DNA of 6,358 bases from Candidatus Auribacterota bacterium (GCA_026391995.1 JAPLCY010000274.1:1-6358), one strand, 5' to 3'. Shown: positions 1 to 6,339, counted from the stretch's first letter. Made by a program: numbers and translations. The notes: generated from the sequence alone by a model not told the origin.

Positions 1-2
1 TG

Positions 3-662
3 GGGCCGGACCACCATGGCTATATCAAAAGGATGAAGGCCGCGGTGAAGGCCCTCGGCTGCGACGAGGGGCGATTCACCGCGGTCATCGTGCAGCTCAC
101 CACGCTCTTCCGCGGCGCGGAGAAGCTCGCTATGTCAACGCGGGCGGGCGAGTTTATAACCCTCCGGGAGGTGATGGATGAGGCGGGGGTGGACGCGGCG
201 AGATATTTCTTTGCCCGGATGAGGACGGACAGCCATCTCAACTTCGATCTCGAACTCGCGAAAAAACACTCGAACGACAATCCGGTGTACTATGTGCAAT
301 ATGTCCACGCGCGCATCTGCTCCATATTCAGGAAGTTCCGGGAGACACGCGCCGCCGACCTCCCCACGTGGGAGAACGCCCCCCTGGAGCTTCTGCGGGA
401 GTCCGAGGAGCTGAATCTCATCAGGCACCTGGCCGATTTCCCGTTCGCCGTCGCCAGGAGCGCGGACACGCTTGAACCGAATATCATCTGCAACTATCTG
501 GAGGAGCTGGCGACCGCCTTCCATCAATGCTACACCGAGCACACGGTTATCTCGGATGATGAACGGCTTACCCGCGCGCGCCTTGCCCTCATCGAGGGGG
601 TTCGCATTGTCGTGAAGGAGGGCCTGGGCCTTGTCGGCGTGGAGGCTCCCGAACGCATGTGA
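3..662 (+). CDS. argS: Arginyl-tRNA synthetase, C-terminal part (5' end outside window)
   Basis: Class I aminoacyl-tRNA synthetase that charges tRNA-Arg with arginine in the cytoplasm. The reading frame is open from the first bases, so the gene starts upstream of the window and only about 219 C-terminal residues are present. The first visible residues, GPDHHGYIKRM, match the conserved ArgS (D)HHGY segment of the catalytic domain. AMSTRAGEFITL is the KMSKS-equivalent loop. DNPVYYVQYVHARICSI is the highly conserved ArgS block that opens the C-terminal DALR anticodon-binding domain, and the protein ends in the usual GLVGVEAPERM. The KMSKS loop reads AMSTR, lacking both lysines. Loss of the second lysine is common in ArgS; alanine at the first position is less usual. 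The 258-bp gap downstream suggests this gene is not co-transcribed with the ferredoxin cluster. Identification is secure. Confidence 0.97.
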   Translation, partial: GPDHHGYIKRMKAAVKALGCDEGRFTAVIVQLTTLFRGAEKLAMSTRAGEFITLREVMDEAGVDAARYFFARMRTDSHLNFDLELAKKHSNDNPVYYVQYVHARICSIFRKFRETRAADLPTWENAPLELLRESEELNLIRHLADFPFAVARSADTLEPNIICNYLEELATAFHQCYTEHTVISDDERLTRARLALIEGVRIVVKEGLGLVGVEAPERM

Positions 663-793
663 GAACTGCACTGTCCGGTCATTGGTTGTTGACCCCTGGG
701 ATTTATGTAAAACTACCGTGCCCTGACCTTGGTTAATGGCGCGCGATGGTAATCCCTCGGCGATGGCGGGGGGTAGTGAAAGTTATCCATGAC

Positions 794-819
794 GTAGCGC
801 ACACTTAAGTGTGCGCTAC
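794..819. repeat. Perfect 26-nt palindrome in the argS-ferredoxin gap
   Basis: GTAGCGCACACTT is followed immediately by its exact reverse complement AAGTGTGCGCTAC. As RNA this gives an 11-bp stem closed by a UUAA tetraloop. No T-tract follows (the next bases are CCCCTCTG), and it lies 131 nt past the argS stop, so a simple intrinsic terminator is unlikely. It could be a dispersed palindromic repeat, a protein-binding site, or an mRNA-end-stabilising hairpin. Its core CACACTT/AAGTGTG resembles hairpins near 5365-5393 and 6320-6339. The rest of the 663-920 gap shows no gene I can support. Confidence 0.85.
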
Positions 820-872
820 CCCTCTGTGACTGAGGCCTTACGCGCGGTGTCAAAAGATGGTTGAAAGTTTGA

Positions 873-1091
<219 letters not shown>

Positions 1092-1092
1092 G

Positions 1093-2418
1093 GTGAGGAC
1101 CTTCGTGATAGGGGGGTGTGCCCCTCTCCTGCTCGCCGGTGCGTGTTCCCTCAGCCTGCTCGTTGGCGCGTATGCCGCCCCGCCGGGAGAAAGCGGGGGG
1201 GAGTCGGCCGCCAGTCTCTATAAGGAGGCGGGGATCCTTGCCGATGCCGGGCGCGTGCGCGAAGCGGCGGACAAGATGGTGAGCGCCGTGCAGGCGCTTC
1301 CCGCGACCGTGGCCATGGCAGCCGCGACGCCGCCCGAGGCTGCAAAGGAGTACAGGAGCGGACTTGAACAGATGCGGGTGCGGCACGACGCGCTGGCCGA
1401 GAAGGCGTTCAGGAAGACCCTCGAGATAGACCCGCGCAACAGCGCCGCCCGCTACCGCCTGGCGTTCATCCTGGGCAACAGGAGCGACTACCGGGGTATG
1501 TTCAAGGAGCTCTGGGGCGCGCTCCAGGGGCCGCCCATGGAGTCCGAGCGGTTCAGAGCCCTCGCGGGCCTCTCCCTGCTGGCGCAGAGGGTGTCCGACG
1601 CGACGGGGGACTATCGATCCGCGCTCGCGAAAGATCCCCAGTCGCCGGAGATCCTTCGTATGCTGGCCCTGGTCCTGATCGAGTCGGGGCAGCGCGTTGA
1701 GGGATTTGAGCTCCTTGAGAAGGCGCTTCGCAAGGACCCGGACGACTATTCCACGCTCTCCACCGCGGGGCTTGCCTATGCCCTGTCCGGTGATTATGTC
1801 CGCGCGCAGGAGTATCTCAAGAAGGCGATTGCCCTCAACAACCAGCATCCCGAAGCGCTCGGGAGACTCGGCCTCCTTATGCTCCTCGAGGGGCGCACGG
1901 ATGAGGGGATCCAGCAGCTCACCGAGGCGGTGAAGGCGAATCCGGATGTCGCCGAACTCCACATGGATCTCGCCAAGGCGTACCGGCTCGCGGGAAAACT
2001 GGAGGACTCCGCGGAGCAGTACCAGCTGGCCGTCAAGGTGGATCCGCACAACTACGACGGGTGGTATGAGCTGGGGAGTATCCTGAGCGCGCAGGGCAAG
2101 CTCGACCGCGCCATCGAGGCGTACGCGAAGGCATCGTCGCTCGAGCCGCAGCTCGCGAAGGCGTACTACCGGATGGGGCTGGTCTACGCGAAGAAAAAGA
2201 AGTACGAACAGGCGGAGGCGCAGTTCAAGCAGACCATCCGCGCCAACTGCGACTATGCCGATGCCTACTACGCGCTCGCGATATTGAATCGCGACCACAG
2301 GAAAAACAAGGCCGACGCCGCGCTCTACTACAAGATATATCTCCTCTACGACTCCAGCAGCGAGCGGGCGGTGCAGGCGCTGCGATGGCTGGAGAGCCAG
2401 CGGGGATCGCCGCGCTGA
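1093..2418 (+). CDS. Exported TPR-repeat protein (about 441 aa)
   Basis: Probable protein-protein interaction scaffold in the periplasm or on the envelope; exact role unknown. The N-terminus has an Arg, a hydrophobic stretch (residues 4-27) and an AYA-A site near residue 29, consistent with a signal peptide cleaved by signal peptidase I. At least seven TPR units follow with a regular 34-residue period: about 184-217, 218-251, 252-285, 286-319, 320-353, 354-387 and 388-420. They show the usual G/A-Y-A-P positions, for example AELHMDLAKAYRLAGKLEDS. One or two degenerate units lie around 83-150. The last unit is less regular and the protein ends in a short basic tail. GTG 1093 is chosen because it gives a charged n-region and starts 1 nt after the ferredoxin stop. 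GTG 1105 has the better Shine-Dalgarno (GGTGAGGA) and is a real alternative. A longer in-frame extension upstream overlaps the ferredoxin gene and reads as Arg/Ser-rich junk. Confidence 0.85.
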   Translation: MRTFVIGGCAPLLLAGACSLSLLVGAYAAPPGESGGESAASLYKEAGILADAGRVREAADKMVSAVQALPATVAMAAATPPEAAKEYRSGLEQMRVRHDALAEKAFRKTLEIDPRNSAARYRLAFILGNRSDYRGMFKELWGALQGPPMESERFRALAGLSLLAQRVSDATGDYRSALAKDPQSPEILRMLALVLIESGQRVEGFELLEKALRKDPDDYSTLSTAGLAYALSGDYVRAQEYLKKAIALNNQHPEALGRLGLLMLLEGRTDEGIQQLTEAVKANPDVAELHMDLAKAYRLAGKLEDSAEQYQLAVKVDPHNYDGWYELGSILSAQGKLDRAIEAYAKASSLEPQLAKAYYRMGLVYAKKKKYEQAEAQFKQTIRANCDYADAYYALAILNRDHRKNKADAALYYKIYLLYDSSSERAVQALRWLESQRGSPR

Positions 2419-2429
2419 GGGGGCGAGTG

Positions 2430-2672
2430 ATGATCAATTCCCTGAATCTCGTCATCAACCTCTACATGCTCGCCGTCATTGTACGGGCGATTTATTCATG
2501 GGTGCAACCCGATCCGTTCAGCCCGCTCACCCGGTGCATCTACGGGATCACCGACCCGGTTTTGAAGCCCCTCAGGCGGGCGCTCCCGCCGATCGGAGGG
2601 CAGTTCGACATCGCGCCGCTCATCGTGTTGATCTTCGCCGAAATTATCAAGCGTTTCCTCGCCAATCTGTGA
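2430..2672 (+). CDS. YggT-family integral membrane protein (80 aa)
   Basis: Small inner-membrane protein of the YggT family (relatives: E. coli YggT and plastid CCB3). The family's molecular role is not settled; links to osmotic tolerance, cell division and cytochrome assembly have been suggested. Family hallmarks are visible: a first hydrophobic segment (about 5-22) running into RAIYSWVQPDPFSPL, then the signature TDPVLKPLRRALPPIGGQFDIAPL (residues 41-64), then a second membrane segment (about 61-77). E. coli YggT has two such modules; this protein has one, as is common elsewhere. ATG 2430 has a GAGGGGG Shine-Dalgarno at 2417-2423, overlapping the TPR stop codon, and begins 11 nt after that stop, so the two are probably co-translated. 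An in-frame ATG at 2385 lies inside the TPR gene and would add a non-membrane N-terminus, so it was rejected. Confidence 0.9.
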   Translation: MINSLNLVINLYMLAVIVRAIYSWVQPDPFSPLTRCIYGITDPVLKPLRRALPPIGGQFDIAPLIVLIFAEIIKRFLANL

Positions 2673-2680
2673 GAGGTGGC
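2673..2680 (+). repeat. Left copy of the 8-bp direct repeat GAGGTGGC
   Basis: Begins directly after the yggT stop codon and is identical to 2782-2789. The two copies sit immediately outside the 101-bp inverted-repeat element, as expected of a target-site duplication. Neither copy extends beyond 8 bp: the flanking bases are A/G on the left and C/C on the right. Confidence 0.75.
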
Positions 2681-2781
2681 GTAGGGGGTCACTTACGGTG
2701 GGTATTTTCACCCCCCACCCCGACCCTCCCCCTCAAGGGGGGAGGGAGATATGTGGGAGCCCCCCATAAGTGACCCAGTAC
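2681..2781. mobile_element. 101-bp MITE-like non-coding element with terminal inverted repeats
   Basis: The left end (2681-2702) begins GTAGGGGGTCACTTACGG. The reverse complement of the right end (2760-2781) begins GTACTGGGTCACTTATGG. The two match at 18 of 22 positions, including an uninterrupted 10-bp core GGGTCACTTA (2686-2695 and 2767-2776). Inside is a perfect 9-bp stem, CCCTCCCCC (2724-2732) with GGGGGAGGG (2738-2746), around a 5-nt loop, plus a possible CCCAC/GTGGG pairing (2714-2718 with 2753-2757). No transposase is encoded, so movement would need help in trans. Translated, the middle reads TPTLPLKGGG, a peptide I associate with dispersed intergenic repeats in many bacterial genomes. 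A flanking 8-bp direct repeat supports transposition. The hairpins could also slow or partly end transcription between yggT and the kinase gene. Confidence 0.75.
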
Positions 2782-2789
2782 GAGGTGGC
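2782..2789 (+). promoter_or_regulatory. Shine-Dalgarno of the kinase gene, right copy of the 8-bp duplication
   Basis: GAGGTGGC contains GAGG ending 5 nt before ATG 2791, a good ribosome-binding site that decides this start over the upstream GTG at 2770. It is identical to 2673-2680, so the apparent transposition event duplicated the ribosome-binding site and left the functional copy next to the gene. Confidence 0.7.
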
Positions 2790-2790
2790 C

Positions 2791-3948
2791 ATGCCGTTTC
2801 TTGACAGGGTACTGCCCCGGCTTGGCCGGGTCGACCGCGATCACCTGGAGGAGATCCTCAAGGGTCTCGCCCACGAGCGGGACTTTCTCGAAAAGGTGTT
2901 CAACCTCATCAGTGAGGGGATTGTGGTGACCGACCGTACCGGCAAGGTGATATTCGCGAACCGCGCGGCCGAGACCATGCTTTTCTCCCGGGAGGAAGAC
3001 CTCATGGGCCGTGCATTTGTCGAGGTTCTGAGTGACCCAGGATTGCGATCCGTCGTGGCCGAGGCGCTGCGGAGCGGGGTGGGGATTCTTTCCAGGGAGA
3101 TCTCCGTGCAGCAGCCCTCCCGCGACCATCTTTCCGTGAGCATGGTGCCGGTCGAGGCCGCGAGCGGCGACTTCGGCGGCGCGATCTTCATGCTGCGCAG
3201 TATCACCGCCGAGATGCTCAAACAGGCGCGCTACGCGCAGATGCGGCAAATGCAGACATTTGGCATCATGGCCGCCGGCATTGCCCACGAGGTGGGGAAT
3301 CCCCTGAGCAGCCTCGACATCCATCTTCAGCTTATCGCGAGGAAGATCAAGAAGACCCGCGCGAAGGACGGCCGGGAGCTCGTGGATCTTATCGGCGTCG
3401 CGCAGGAAGAGATCAGACGCCTCGAGCAGATTATCAGCCAGTTCCTGCGGGCCACCAGGCCGGGTGTCCCGGAGTTGCGGGAGGGAGAGGTGATCCCCGT
3501 GGTTGAGGGCACGCTGGGCCTCCTCGATCCGGAAATCAGGCGGCAGCGGGTATCGCTGGAAAAGGAATATGCCTCTTTTGTGCCGCCGGTCATGCTGCAT
3601 ACGGATCATCTCAAGCAGGTGTTTATTAATCTGGTCAGGAACTCTCTCCAGGCAATGCCTGACGGGGGCGTGCTGAAGGTTGCCGTCCGCCACAGCCGGG
3701 GCTGTGTGGCGGTGAGCATCACCGACAGCGGCTGCGGGATTTCGGAGGGGCATCGGGAAAAGATATTTGAGCCGTATTTCACCACGCGCGACGGCGGTGC
3801 GGGGCTGGGGCTTGTCATCGTGCAGCGGATTGTCAGCGAGCACGGCGGCGAGGTCCTGGTGGCGAGCGCGCCGGGCAAGGGGACCACGATGACCGTCAAG
3901 CTCCCCGTCCCGGCGAAGTACGGGAAACTATTGCCGCCCACAGCCTGA
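2791..3948 (+). CDS. Cytoplasmic PAS-domain sensor histidine kinase, NtrB/AtoS-like (385 aa)
   Basis: Autophosphorylating sensor that should donate phosphate to the regulator encoded next. No transmembrane segment is visible, so it is probably soluble and senses an internal signal. Domain order: an N-terminal helix (1-30); a PAS domain (about 32-139, NLISEGIVVTDRTGKVIFANRAA type start); a HisKA dimerisation domain with H-box GIAHEVGNPLSS and phospho-acceptor His166; and a HATPase domain (about 265-380). The latter has N-box INLVRNSLQAMPDG (Asn284), G1 box DSGCGI (Asp312), F-box KIFEPYFTT and G2 box GGAGLGL (335-341). All catalytic motifs are intact. The H-box and adjacent regulator fit the NtrB group of kinases that pair with sigma54 activators. 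ATG 2791 is preferred on its Shine-Dalgarno. GTG 2770 would add 7 residues but lies inside the inverted repeat of the preceding element. The ligand cannot be predicted. Confidence 0.93.
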   Translation: MPFLDRVLPRLGRVDRDHLEEILKGLAHERDFLEKVFNLISEGIVVTDRTGKVIFANRAAETMLFSREEDLMGRAFVEVLSDPGLRSVVAEALRSGVGILSREISVQQPSRDHLSVSMVPVEAASGDFGGAIFMLRSITAEMLKQARYAQMRQMQTFGIMAAGIAHEVGNPLSSLDIHLQLIARKIKKTRAKDGRELVDLIGVAQEEIRRLEQIISQFLRATRPGVPELREGEVIPVVEGTLGLLDPEIRRQRVSLEKEYASFVPPVMLHTDHLKQVFINLVRNSLQAMPDGGVLKVAVRHSRGCVAVSITDSGCGISEGHREKIFEPYFTTRDGGAGLGLVIVQRIVSEHGGEVLVASAPGKGTTMTVKLPVPAKYGKLLPPTA

Positions 3949-4018
3949 GCTGCGGCCTCGACCACAGCCAAGGGCTCAAGGCATGACACCGAAATCGGAA
4001 GGGATCGACTGAAGCCCT

Positions 4019-5365
4019 ATGAATACGGTTATCCTCATCGTCGATGACGAAAAGAATGCGCGGGAGGGACTTGCCAGGGCGCTTAAGGGGCCCGGGCGAA
4101 GGATATTTCTGGCCGCGAGTGCCCGGGAGGCGCTTGATCTCCTCGGCGGTGAACGCGCGGATCTTGTGCTCACCGACCTCAGGATGCCGGGGATGGACGG
4201 GCTCGAGTTGACGCGGCAAATACGGAAGACCAGGCCTGAGGTGATCATTATCCTTCTCACCGCGTACGGCTCCGTCCAGACGGCAGTACAGGCGATGAAA
4301 GAGGGCGCATACGATTACCTCACGAAACCCCTTAACCTGGATGAACTTGAGATGGTGGTCCGGCAGGCGATTGCCTCGCGGGCACCTTCCGAAGAAGCCG
4401 GCGGGGAGAAAATAGGCGCGATCATCGGCGCGAGCCCGCGCATCAATGAGATTAAATTAATCATCCGGCAGATCGCGCCCACCAGGACCACCGTCCTCAT
4501 CGAGGGGGAGAGCGGGACGGGCAAGGAACTCATCGCGCAGGCGATCCACGGGCTGAGCGAACGGGCCGCGGGACCGTTCATCGCAGTCCACTGCGCGGCG
4601 CTCGCGGAGGGGGTGCTCGAGAGCGAACTCTTCGGCCATGAGAAGGGCTCGTTCACCGGGGCGTCGCGGAGGCACATCGGCAGGTTCGAGCTCGCGGACA
4701 GGGGCACGCTTTTCCTGGACGAGGTGAGCGAAATGCCCGCCGGGACACAGGTGAAACTCCTGCGCGTGCTCCAGGAACAGCAGTTTGAAAGGGTGGGGGG
4801 GACGGAGACGATTAAAGTTGATGCACGTCTTATCGCGGCCACCAACGCACATCTCGATGCGCTGATTGTGCAGGGGCGGTTCAGGGAAGATCTCTACTAC
4901 CGGCTGAATGTTATCAGGATCGCCGTACCGCCGCTCCGGTCCCGCCGGGAGGATATACCCGCGCTTGTCAGTGCATTCTTCGCGGAGTTCAACGCGATCA
5001 ACAAGAAGCATGTCAGGGGTTTGGACGGGGAGGCGATGGCCGCCATGACGGCCTACGGCTGGCCCGGGAATGTGCGCGAGCTCCGCAATTGCGTCGAGGG
5101 CCTGGTCGTTCTCGCCCATGGCGAGGTTGTCGGGCGCGCAGATCTGCCGCGCAAGCTGCGTGAGGCTGCGGGACAGGAAGCGGTCCCTCCCTCCGACCCC
5201 TCGGGGCGGGCTTCCGCCCCCGATGATATGACCATCAAGGGAGCTGAGCAGCGCATGATCAGGGACGCGCTCGCAAAGGCCGGCGGGAGAAAGACCGAAG
5301 CCGCCAAACTCCTCGGTATCAGCCGGCGGACGATGCACCGGAAGATCACAAAGTACCACTTGTAG
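4019..5365 (+). CDS. Sigma54-dependent response regulator, NtrC/AtoC family (448 aa)
   Basis: Transcription activator that, when phosphorylated, uses ATP to open sigma54-RNA polymerase promoters. The receiver domain (about 4-115) has acidic pair Asp9-Asp10, phospho-acceptor Asp53 in LVLTDLRMPGMDG, Thr81 and Lys103 (TKP). The AAA+ domain (about 137-365) has Walker A GESGTGK (163-169), the sigma54-contact loop GSFTGA (210-215), Walker B LFLDE (Asp234, Glu235), sensor RLIAATN, arginine-finger region FREDLYYRLNV and WPGNVRELRN. A Pro/Ser-rich linker (about 388-402) leads to a Fis-type helix-turn-helix, TEAAKLLGISRRTMHRKI, at the C-terminus. The contact loop has Ser instead of the commonest Ala (GAFTGA), a tolerated variant that keeps the key Phe and Thr. 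The kinase stop is 70 nt upstream. ATG 4019 is the first start after an in-frame stop at 4010; its Shine-Dalgarno is weak (GAAG). Confidence 0.95.
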   Translation: MNTVILIVDDEKNAREGLARALKGPGRRIFLAASAREALDLLGGERADLVLTDLRMPGMDGLELTRQIRKTRPEVIIILLTAYGSVQTAVQAMKEGAYDYLTKPLNLDELEMVVRQAIASRAPSEEAGGEKIGAIIGASPRINEIKLIIRQIAPTRTTVLIEGESGTGKELIAQAIHGLSERAAGPFIAVHCAALAEGVLESELFGHEKGSFTGASRRHIGRFELADRGTLFLDEVSEMPAGTQVKLLRVLQEQQFERVGGTETIKVDARLIAATNAHLDALIVQGRFREDLYYRLNVIRIAVPPLRSRREDIPALVSAFFAEFNAINKKHVRGLDGEAMAAMTAYGWPGNVRELRNCVEGLVVLAHGEVVGRADLPRKLREAAGQEAVPPSDPSGRASAPDDMTIKGAEQRMIRDALAKAGGRKTEAAKLLGISRRTMHRKITKYHL

Positions 5366-5393
5366 GGCATGTTACATTTGTATCAGTGTGCCC
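5365..5393. repeat. Imperfect hairpin just after the regulator gene
   Basis: GGGCATGT (5365-5372) can pair with GTGTGCCC (5386-5393) through five Watson-Crick and three G-U pairs around a 13-nt loop. It starts on the last base of the regulator's stop codon. No T-run follows, so terminator function is doubtful. The right arm GTGTGCCC is identical to the right arm of the 6320-6339 hairpin, which is why it is listed. Confidence 0.35.
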
Positions 5394-5411
5394 GCCTTAA
5401 AATATGCCTGC

Positions 5412-5981
5412 ATGAAAAACATATCAGAACAACGAATCAAAAAAAGCATTATCACGCTCCTGGCACTGTTCTGTTGCATGTATTCCTGCCAGGCATGGGC
5501 CAAGGACTTTGCCCTGATTGAAGACCAGGTGCGCATTTCCTCGCCGGGCCCCGATGGGATGATAACGGTCTCAGCCCCCCCGCGAACCGTGCCGGTTGGC
5601 CCCAATGCCGCGGCCCTGGTGCTGGTCGAGAATCCCAAGACAGAGCCGAAGGGCGAAGCGCAGAACCCGGTGAACCACGATGGAAGTTTCAGTGTCCGCA
5701 TCGGAGCGAGACCGGGGGACAAGATCAAGATCACCGTCAAGACCTCCGACGGTTCCAAGAAAAAGATCAGCAGGAAGGTGCCGCAGATGTCCATTCACAC
5801 GGTCCCGAAGGCCAGGGGAGGGGGATTTTCTGCGCAGGGGATCTCCAGCCCCCTGATGCCTGAACCCACGCCTGAGATCATTATCAACTATAGGGGATCA
5901 AGGGATACAAAGGCGGTCCCTGCCGGCGTTCCTCTCAATCCAGAGGAAGAGATAGCGCGGAGCGGCGTCCTACCCAACTAA
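5412..5981 (+). CDS. Exported small protein with a bacterial Ig-like domain (189 aa)
   Basis: Not assigned to a named family; probably a periplasmic or surface protein. The N-terminus MKNISEQRIKK followed by a hydrophobic stretch (12-25) and AWA-KD is a signal peptide with likely cleavage after Ala30. Residues 48-125 read like a bacterial Ig-like strand pattern: GMITVSAPPRTVPVGPNAA, then NHDGSFSVRIGARPGDKIKITVKTSDGSKKK. This resembles the 'DGSF...PGD.I.VT..D..G' signature of Ig-like adhesin and S-layer modules. The C-terminus (about 126-189) is rich in Pro and Gly, with no membrane anchor or sorting signal seen. Neither the ATG at 5412 nor the in-frame GTG at 5388 has a clear Shine-Dalgarno. 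5412 is chosen because it gives a normal signal peptide. The first 60 bases are AT-richer than the genes upstream. It is probably transcribed separately from the two-component genes. Confidence 0.75.
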   Translation: MKNISEQRIKKSIITLLALFCCMYSCQAWAKDFALIEDQVRISSPGPDGMITVSAPPRTVPVGPNAAALVLVENPKTEPKGEAQNPVNHDGSFSVRIGARPGDKIKITVKTSDGSKKKISRKVPQMSIHTVPKARGGGFSAQGISSPLMPEPTPEIIINYRGSRDTKAVPAGVPLNPEEEIARSGVLPN

Positions 5982-6026
5982 GGGGGACACTCTTCGTATC
6001 ATGTTGCCCAACAAGATATTGTGATG

Positions 6027-6045
6027 AAATAATTATCGATTATTT
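6027..6045. repeat. AT-rich inverted repeat upstream of the zinc-ribbon gene
   Basis: AAATAAT (6027-6033) and ATTATTT (6039-6045) are perfect reverse complements around a 5-nt TATCG spacer. The surrounding stretch is distinctly AT-rich for this window. It could be an operator, a weak terminator for the Ig-like gene (46 nt past its stop), or part of a promoter. A TACAAT hexamer (6055-6060) just downstream resembles a -10 box, but no good -35 box is paired with it. Confidence 0.4.
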
Positions 6046-6084
6046 CTGGTGCGATACAATAAAACGGCCCCTACGGCGTCAGAT

Positions 6085-6315
6085 ATGGTTTCGTTGGATA
6101 TGATTATGCCTCCCAAGCCCCCCGCCGGTTATAGCCGTTGCCCCCGCTGTGGCGGCGATACCCCCGGCGAAAATCTCAACTGTATATATTGCGGCGAGGT
6201 GCTCCCGGAAACGCTGGGAGTATTCAGCGGTCTGCGGTATGGACTGAAGGGTATTCTCTGGTGGATTATTGCGATGGCAGTGATTATCGCCCTGATATGG
6301 TGGTGTGTGGTGTAA
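6085..6315 (+). CDS. Zinc-ribbon protein with C-terminal membrane anchor (about 76 aa)
   Basis: No named family recognised. Residues 19-36 form a zinc ribbon, Cys19-x2-Cys22-x10-Cys33-x2-Cys36 (CPRCGGDTPGENLNCIYCGE), which should bind one Zn2+ structurally. After a short linker, residues 57-76 (start ILWWIIAMAVIIALIWW) form a single transmembrane helix at the very C-terminus. The protein would therefore be tail-anchored, with the zinc ribbon most likely in the cytoplasm (Arg51 and Lys55 precede the helix). The start is uncertain: ATGs at 6085, 6100 and 6106 and a GTG at 6049 are in frame. 6106 has the nearest thing to a Shine-Dalgarno (TTGGA, 7 nt spacing), and all give the same two domains. 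Such small proteins often serve as membrane-tethered adaptors, but no partner is identifiable here. Confidence 0.75.
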   Translation: MVSLDMIMPPKPPAGYSRCPRCGGDTPGENLNCIYCGEVLPETLGVFSGLRYGLKGILWWIIAMAVIIALIWWCVV

Positions 6316-6319
6316 GAGC

Positions 6320-6339
6320 GGGCATACTGAAGTGTGCCC
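6320..6339 (+). terminator. Hairpin after the zinc-ribbon gene, possible transcript end
   Basis: GGGCATAC (6320-6327) pairs with GTGTGCCC (6332-6339) through 8 bp, including one G-U, closed by a UGAA tetraloop. It lies 4 nt past the stop codon, a good place for a 3'-end structure. It is followed by TATAGATCG rather than a T-run, so a canonical intrinsic terminator is not supported. It may instead be an mRNA-stabilising or dispersed palindromic element. Confidence 0.4.

Noticed and set aside
712..777. ACTACC/GGTAGT inverted repeat in the argS-ferredoxin gap.
   Set aside because: It is only 6 bp with a 54-nt spacer, expected by chance.
2498..2773. Open frame spanning yggT and the repeat element.
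   Set aside because: It is a shadow frame of yggT; its end is only the translated G/C-rich repeat.
2689..3843. Long minus-strand open frame opposite the kinase gene.
   Set aside because: The plus strand encodes all histidine-kinase motifs; the antisense translation is His/Arg/Leu-rich without recognisable features.
3938..3955. Hairpin CCACAGC-CTGA-GCTGCGG over the kinase stop codon.
   Set aside because: One mismatch in a 7-bp stem, no T-run, and the partner regulator lies directly downstream, so termination is unlikely.
5463..5481. TGGCAC...TTGCAT resembling a sigma54 promoter.
   Set aside because: The GG-to-GC spacing is 12 nt instead of the required 10, and it lies inside the signal-peptide codons of the Ig-like gene.
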